Below are positions 61,927 to 64,000 of a stretch of DNA of 64,000 nt, one piece after another (position 1 is the first letter of the stretch; every line of letters starts with the position of its first letter). The notes under the pieces are model-generated. The model saw nothing but the letters and a program-made list of their open reading frames with translations, did not search any database and had not been told where the DNA came from. The position numbers and the translations under genes are program-made. Source of the DNA: Virgisporangium aliadipatigenens (lineage in GTDB: Bacteria; Actinomycetota; Actinomycetes; Mycobacteriales; Micromonosporaceae); the NCBI RefSeq assembly GCF_016863615.1, contig NZ_BOPF01000006.1, forward strand, positions 186,001 to 250,000, in the 5' to 3' direction.

Positions 61927-63231
61927 CTACCGCAGGTGTGCGGCCTCGATGATCGCGGCCGCGGCCAGTGCCAGGTCTTCGCGCCACGGCGCGGCGGCGA
62001 TCTGCACGCCCACCGGCAGGCCGTCCACTGTGGACCCCGCCGGCACCACCGCGGCCGGGTTGCCCAGCAGGCTCCACGTGAGCGTGTACGGGATGCCGCC
62101 CGGGTCCTCGCCGTGGCGCACGGCCGGCTTCTCGGCGGCGGGCGACAGCACGAGCGGGTGGTCGTTCAGGAAGGGGAGCATGCGCCGGCGGAAGCGGTCC
62201 CACTCGAACAGGGACCGCTCGACCGCCTCGGCGTCCAGCGGCCCGAGCACCGCCGGGTCGAACCCGCCGTCGGGCACCCATTCGTCGGGCGATAAGGACT
62301 CCGGCCGCCGCCAGTAGGCCAGCGTCAACGGGTACACCTCGGACAGGCCGGGTGGAGTCGCCTCCTCGACGATCAGGCCGGCCGCCTCCAGTGCGCGGCC
62401 CGCCGCGTGCACGGCCGCGACGCACGCCGGATCCGGGGCGGCGTCGGGATGCTCCGTGTAGAGCCCGACCCGCGTTCCGCGCAGGTCCACAGTGGACGGA
62501 TCGGGGCAGGGCACCGGCACAGCCGACGGATCCCAGCCGTCCGGCCCGGCGATCAGGCGCAGCGCGAGGGCCAGATCCTCGACGTGCCGGGCCAACGGCC
62601 CGATGACGGTGCGCGGGTCGTTCAGCGCGCTGATGAACGGGTAATGCCCCGTCAGCGGCACCCGCCCGGACGTGGGCCGCAGCCCGGCGATCCCGCAGCA
62701 GTGCGCCGGCTGCCGGATGCTCCCACCGGAGTCGCTGCCCAGCCCCAGCGGAGAGCCGCCGGCCCCGATGACGGCCGCCTCCCCGCTGGAACTCCCGGCC
62801 GGGCCGTACTCAGGGTTGTGCGGATTGTTGACCCGCCCGTACGCCGGGTCGTCCGGCCCCACGGCGGTCTTGCCCAACAGGATGCCGCCCGCCGCGCGCA
62901 GCCGCGCCACCGCCGTGGCGTCCCGGGCCGGCACCCGACCGTCCACAGTGGACCCTTGCGTGGCGGTGGAGGGCGTGAACAGCGTGGCCACGTCGAGCCA
63001 GTCCTTCACGGTGAACGGCACCCCGTGCAGCGGCCCCAGGACCTCACCCTGCTCCGCCCGGCGGTCGGCCGCCTCCGCCTCGGCCAGAGCGGCGTCGGCG
63101 CGCAGCGCGCACACGGCGTTCAACGAGGGATTTGTCTCGGCGATGCGGGCGAGGCAGGCGGCGACCACCTCGCGCGAGGACAGCGACCGGTCGGCGATCA
63201 GCCGGGCGGTCTCGGCGGCGGAACGCGTCAT
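61927..63231 (-). CDS. Amidase-signature family hydrolase
   Basis: 434 residues. The Ser-cisSer-Lys triad is present: Lys76 in FTVKDWLD, cis-Ser in GPAGSSSGE near 147, nucleophile Ser171 in GSDSGGSIRQPA. GEVLGPLHGVPFTVKD near 62-77 and AGLRPTSGRVPLTGHYPF near 182-199 are typical. Cleaves carbon-nitrogen amide bonds; substrate unknown. Its start overlaps the P450 stop (ATGA), so the two are co-translated and may act on one metabolite. The gene carries three copies of the GTCCANNNTGGAC palindrome. Confidence 0.9.
   Translation of the reverse strand: MTRSAAETARLIADRSLSSREVVAACLARIAETNPSLNAVCALRADAALAEAEAADRRAEQGEVLGPLHGVPFTVKDWLDVATLFTPSTATQGSTVDGRVPARDATAVARLRAAGGILLGKTAVGPDDPAYGRVNNPHNPEYGPAGSSSGEAAVIGAGGSPLGLGSDSGGSIRQPAHCCGIAGLRPTSGRVPLTGHYPFISALNDPRTVIGPLARHVEDLALALRLIAGPDGWDPSAVPVPCPDPSTVDLRGTRVGLYTEHPDAAPDPACVAAVHAAGRALEAAGLIVEEATPPGLSEVYPLTLAYWRRPESLSPDEWVPDGGFDPAVLGPLDAEAVERSLFEWDRFRRRMLPFLNDHPLVLSPAAEKPAVRHGEDPGGIPYTLTWSLLGNPAAVVPAGSTVDGLPVGVQIAAAPWREDLALAAAAIIEAAHLR
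62941..62953. repeat. Iterated palindrome GTCCANNNTGGAC (representative copy)
   Basis: GTCCACAGTGGAC occurs here and at 62485 and 1864; GTCCACTGTGGAC at 62023, GTCCACCGTGGAC at 20092, GTCCACTATGGAC at 52829. Slightly shorter forms are at 1012, 3921 (GTCCATTGTGGA) and 15572. Most are inside genes, in two different reading frames. Confidence 0.7.
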
Positions 63232-64000
63232 GCCGTCACAGGCAATGCCAGCGGGCCGCGCACGTTGACGGCGCGCTTGAGGCGGACCGCGTGTCCGGGC
63301 GCCGCCCGTAGCGTCGGCAGGCGTTCGGTGAGCAGCCGCAGTGCGATGCGGGCCTGGGCGCGGGCCAGCGGCGCGCCGACGCAGGTGTGCGGGCCGGCGC
63401 CGAAGCCGAAGTGGCGGCTGGGCGTGCGGGTCACGTCGAAGCGTTCGGCATCGGGGTAGCGCTCCTCGTCCCGGTGTGCGGAGGCGAAGACGAGCAGGAG
63501 GTCGGCCCCCGCCGGGATGTCCACGCCCGCCACCGTAACGGCGCGGGTGGCGCGGCGGAAGATGGTGGGCACCGGGGACTCGAAGCGCAGCACCTCCTCG
63601 ACGGCGTTCGGGATCAGCTCCGGCCGCTCGCGCAGCAGCCGCCACCGGTCGGGCTCCTCGAGCAGCAGCCGGACCGCGTTGCCGATGGTGTCCGTCGTGG
63701 TGATGTGGCCGGCCCCGATCGTGCTGCAGACCGTCCCGACCAGTTCACTTTCCCGGTCGAACGGCAAAGGCGGCGCACCCGGTGCCAGTGCCGCCACGAC
63801 GGCGCTGATGAGGTCCTCGCCCGGCGCGGCGTGCCGCTGTCGCACGTAGCCGGCGACGATGTGCTGGAACGCCACGACGTCGTGCGCGGCCCGCGCCTCG
63901 GCCGCCTCGTCGAGATCGGCGCTGCCCAAAGAGAACAGCGACTCGCTGCCGATCCGGACGGCCTCGACGTCCTCGGGCGCGATCCCGAACACGACCGCGG
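63228..64000 (-). CDS. Cytochrome P450 (C-terminal part; N-terminus beyond window)
   Basis: The last 257 residues of a class I bacterial P450 are present and the frame stays open to the window edge. I-helix GAGHITTTDTIGNAV has Ile where AGHETT normally has Glu before the Thr pair; the ExxR motif is EEVLRFESP; the heme-binding loop is FGFGAGPHTCVGAPLARAQARIAL with the thiolate Cys. NAD(P)H-ferredoxin-driven hydroxylation is expected. Translationally coupled to the amidase gene. Substrate unknown. Confidence 0.92.
   Translation of the reverse strand, partial: AVVFGIAPEDVEAVRIGSESLFSLGSADLDEAAEARAAHDVVAFQHIVAGYVRQRHAAPGEDLISAVVAALAPGAPPLPFDRESELVGTVCSTIGAGHITTTDTIGNAVRLLLEEPDRWRLLRERPELIPNAVEEVLRFESPVPTIFRRATRAVTVAGVDIPAGADLLLVFASAHRDEERYPDAERFDVTRTPSRHFGFGAGPHTCVGAPLARAQARIALRLLTERLPTLRAAPGHAVRLKRAVNVRGPLALPVTA

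Overview
This window is chromosomal DNA from a high-G+C actinomycete. The evidence is G+C around 70% or more in most genes, frequent GTG/TTG starts, ATGA/GTGA stop-start overlaps, two SARP/AfsR-type regulators, a mycothiol-dependent isomerase-like protein, many TetR-family regulators and several apparently leaderless promoters. The general look is Micromonosporales/Glycomycetales-like, but I make no genus call. No rRNA, tRNA, CRISPR array or intact insertion sequence was seen.

Layout. 1-5.5 kb: the 5' end of a family-5 solute-binding lipoprotein, divergent from an operon of four different luciferase-like flavin monooxygenases, then an ArsR/SRPBCC pair with a palindrome over its start codon. 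5.6-9.2 kb: a polar amino-acid ABC transporter operon ending in a CapA-type protein. 9.3-12.3 kb: RidA/HxlR and a divergent TetR/DHA2 efflux pair. 12.4-15.6 kb: two secreted muralytic enzymes (CHAP and GH25) that share a C-terminal six-repeat DFDGDG domain, 552 bp of which is identical at DNA level. 15.6-23 kb: a short SARP, an AraC/flavin-monooxygenase pair, and a large SARP-NB-ARC-TPR regulator translationally coupled to a 49-residue secreted peptide. 23-31.5 kb: a D-threonine aldolase-like enzyme, a KstD-like flavoprotein, and a tandem-TetR regulator divergent from fadA/fadB. 31.5-35 kb: a partner-switching set (STAS antagonist, anti-sigma kinase, PAS-PP2C phosphatase). 35-43 kb: DUF2855/GNAT, a TetR/flavin-monooxygenase pair, a DUF4956-VTC-carbohydrate-binding operon, a Tat-exported sulfite-oxidase-like enzyme and a DinB-like protein.

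43.4-48.2 kb is the most distinctive part. It is a five-gene, tightly overlapping cassette of visibly lower G+C (53-62% in sampled lines): a two-TM protein with a very long coiled-coil tail, a membrane-anchored protein with an OmpA/MotB-like end, a TerY-like VWA protein, a PP2C phosphatase and a divergent protein kinase. The last three match the described TerY-phosphorylation triad; pairing them with a ZorAB-like membrane pair looks unusual and is the best candidate for an undescribed system.

48.2-64 kb: a lipoprotein, an F420/NADP-type reductase, a GlsB-type membrane protein, a hairpin-rich intergenic region, a polysaccharide deacetylase with CBM2, a TerD-domain protein with an unknown partner, a truncated DUF2238 gene, a large alpha-solenoid protein, a secreted chorismate mutase, a PadR/ABC/FtsX operon whose operators run into the start codon, and an amidase coupled to a cytochrome P450 that leaves the window.
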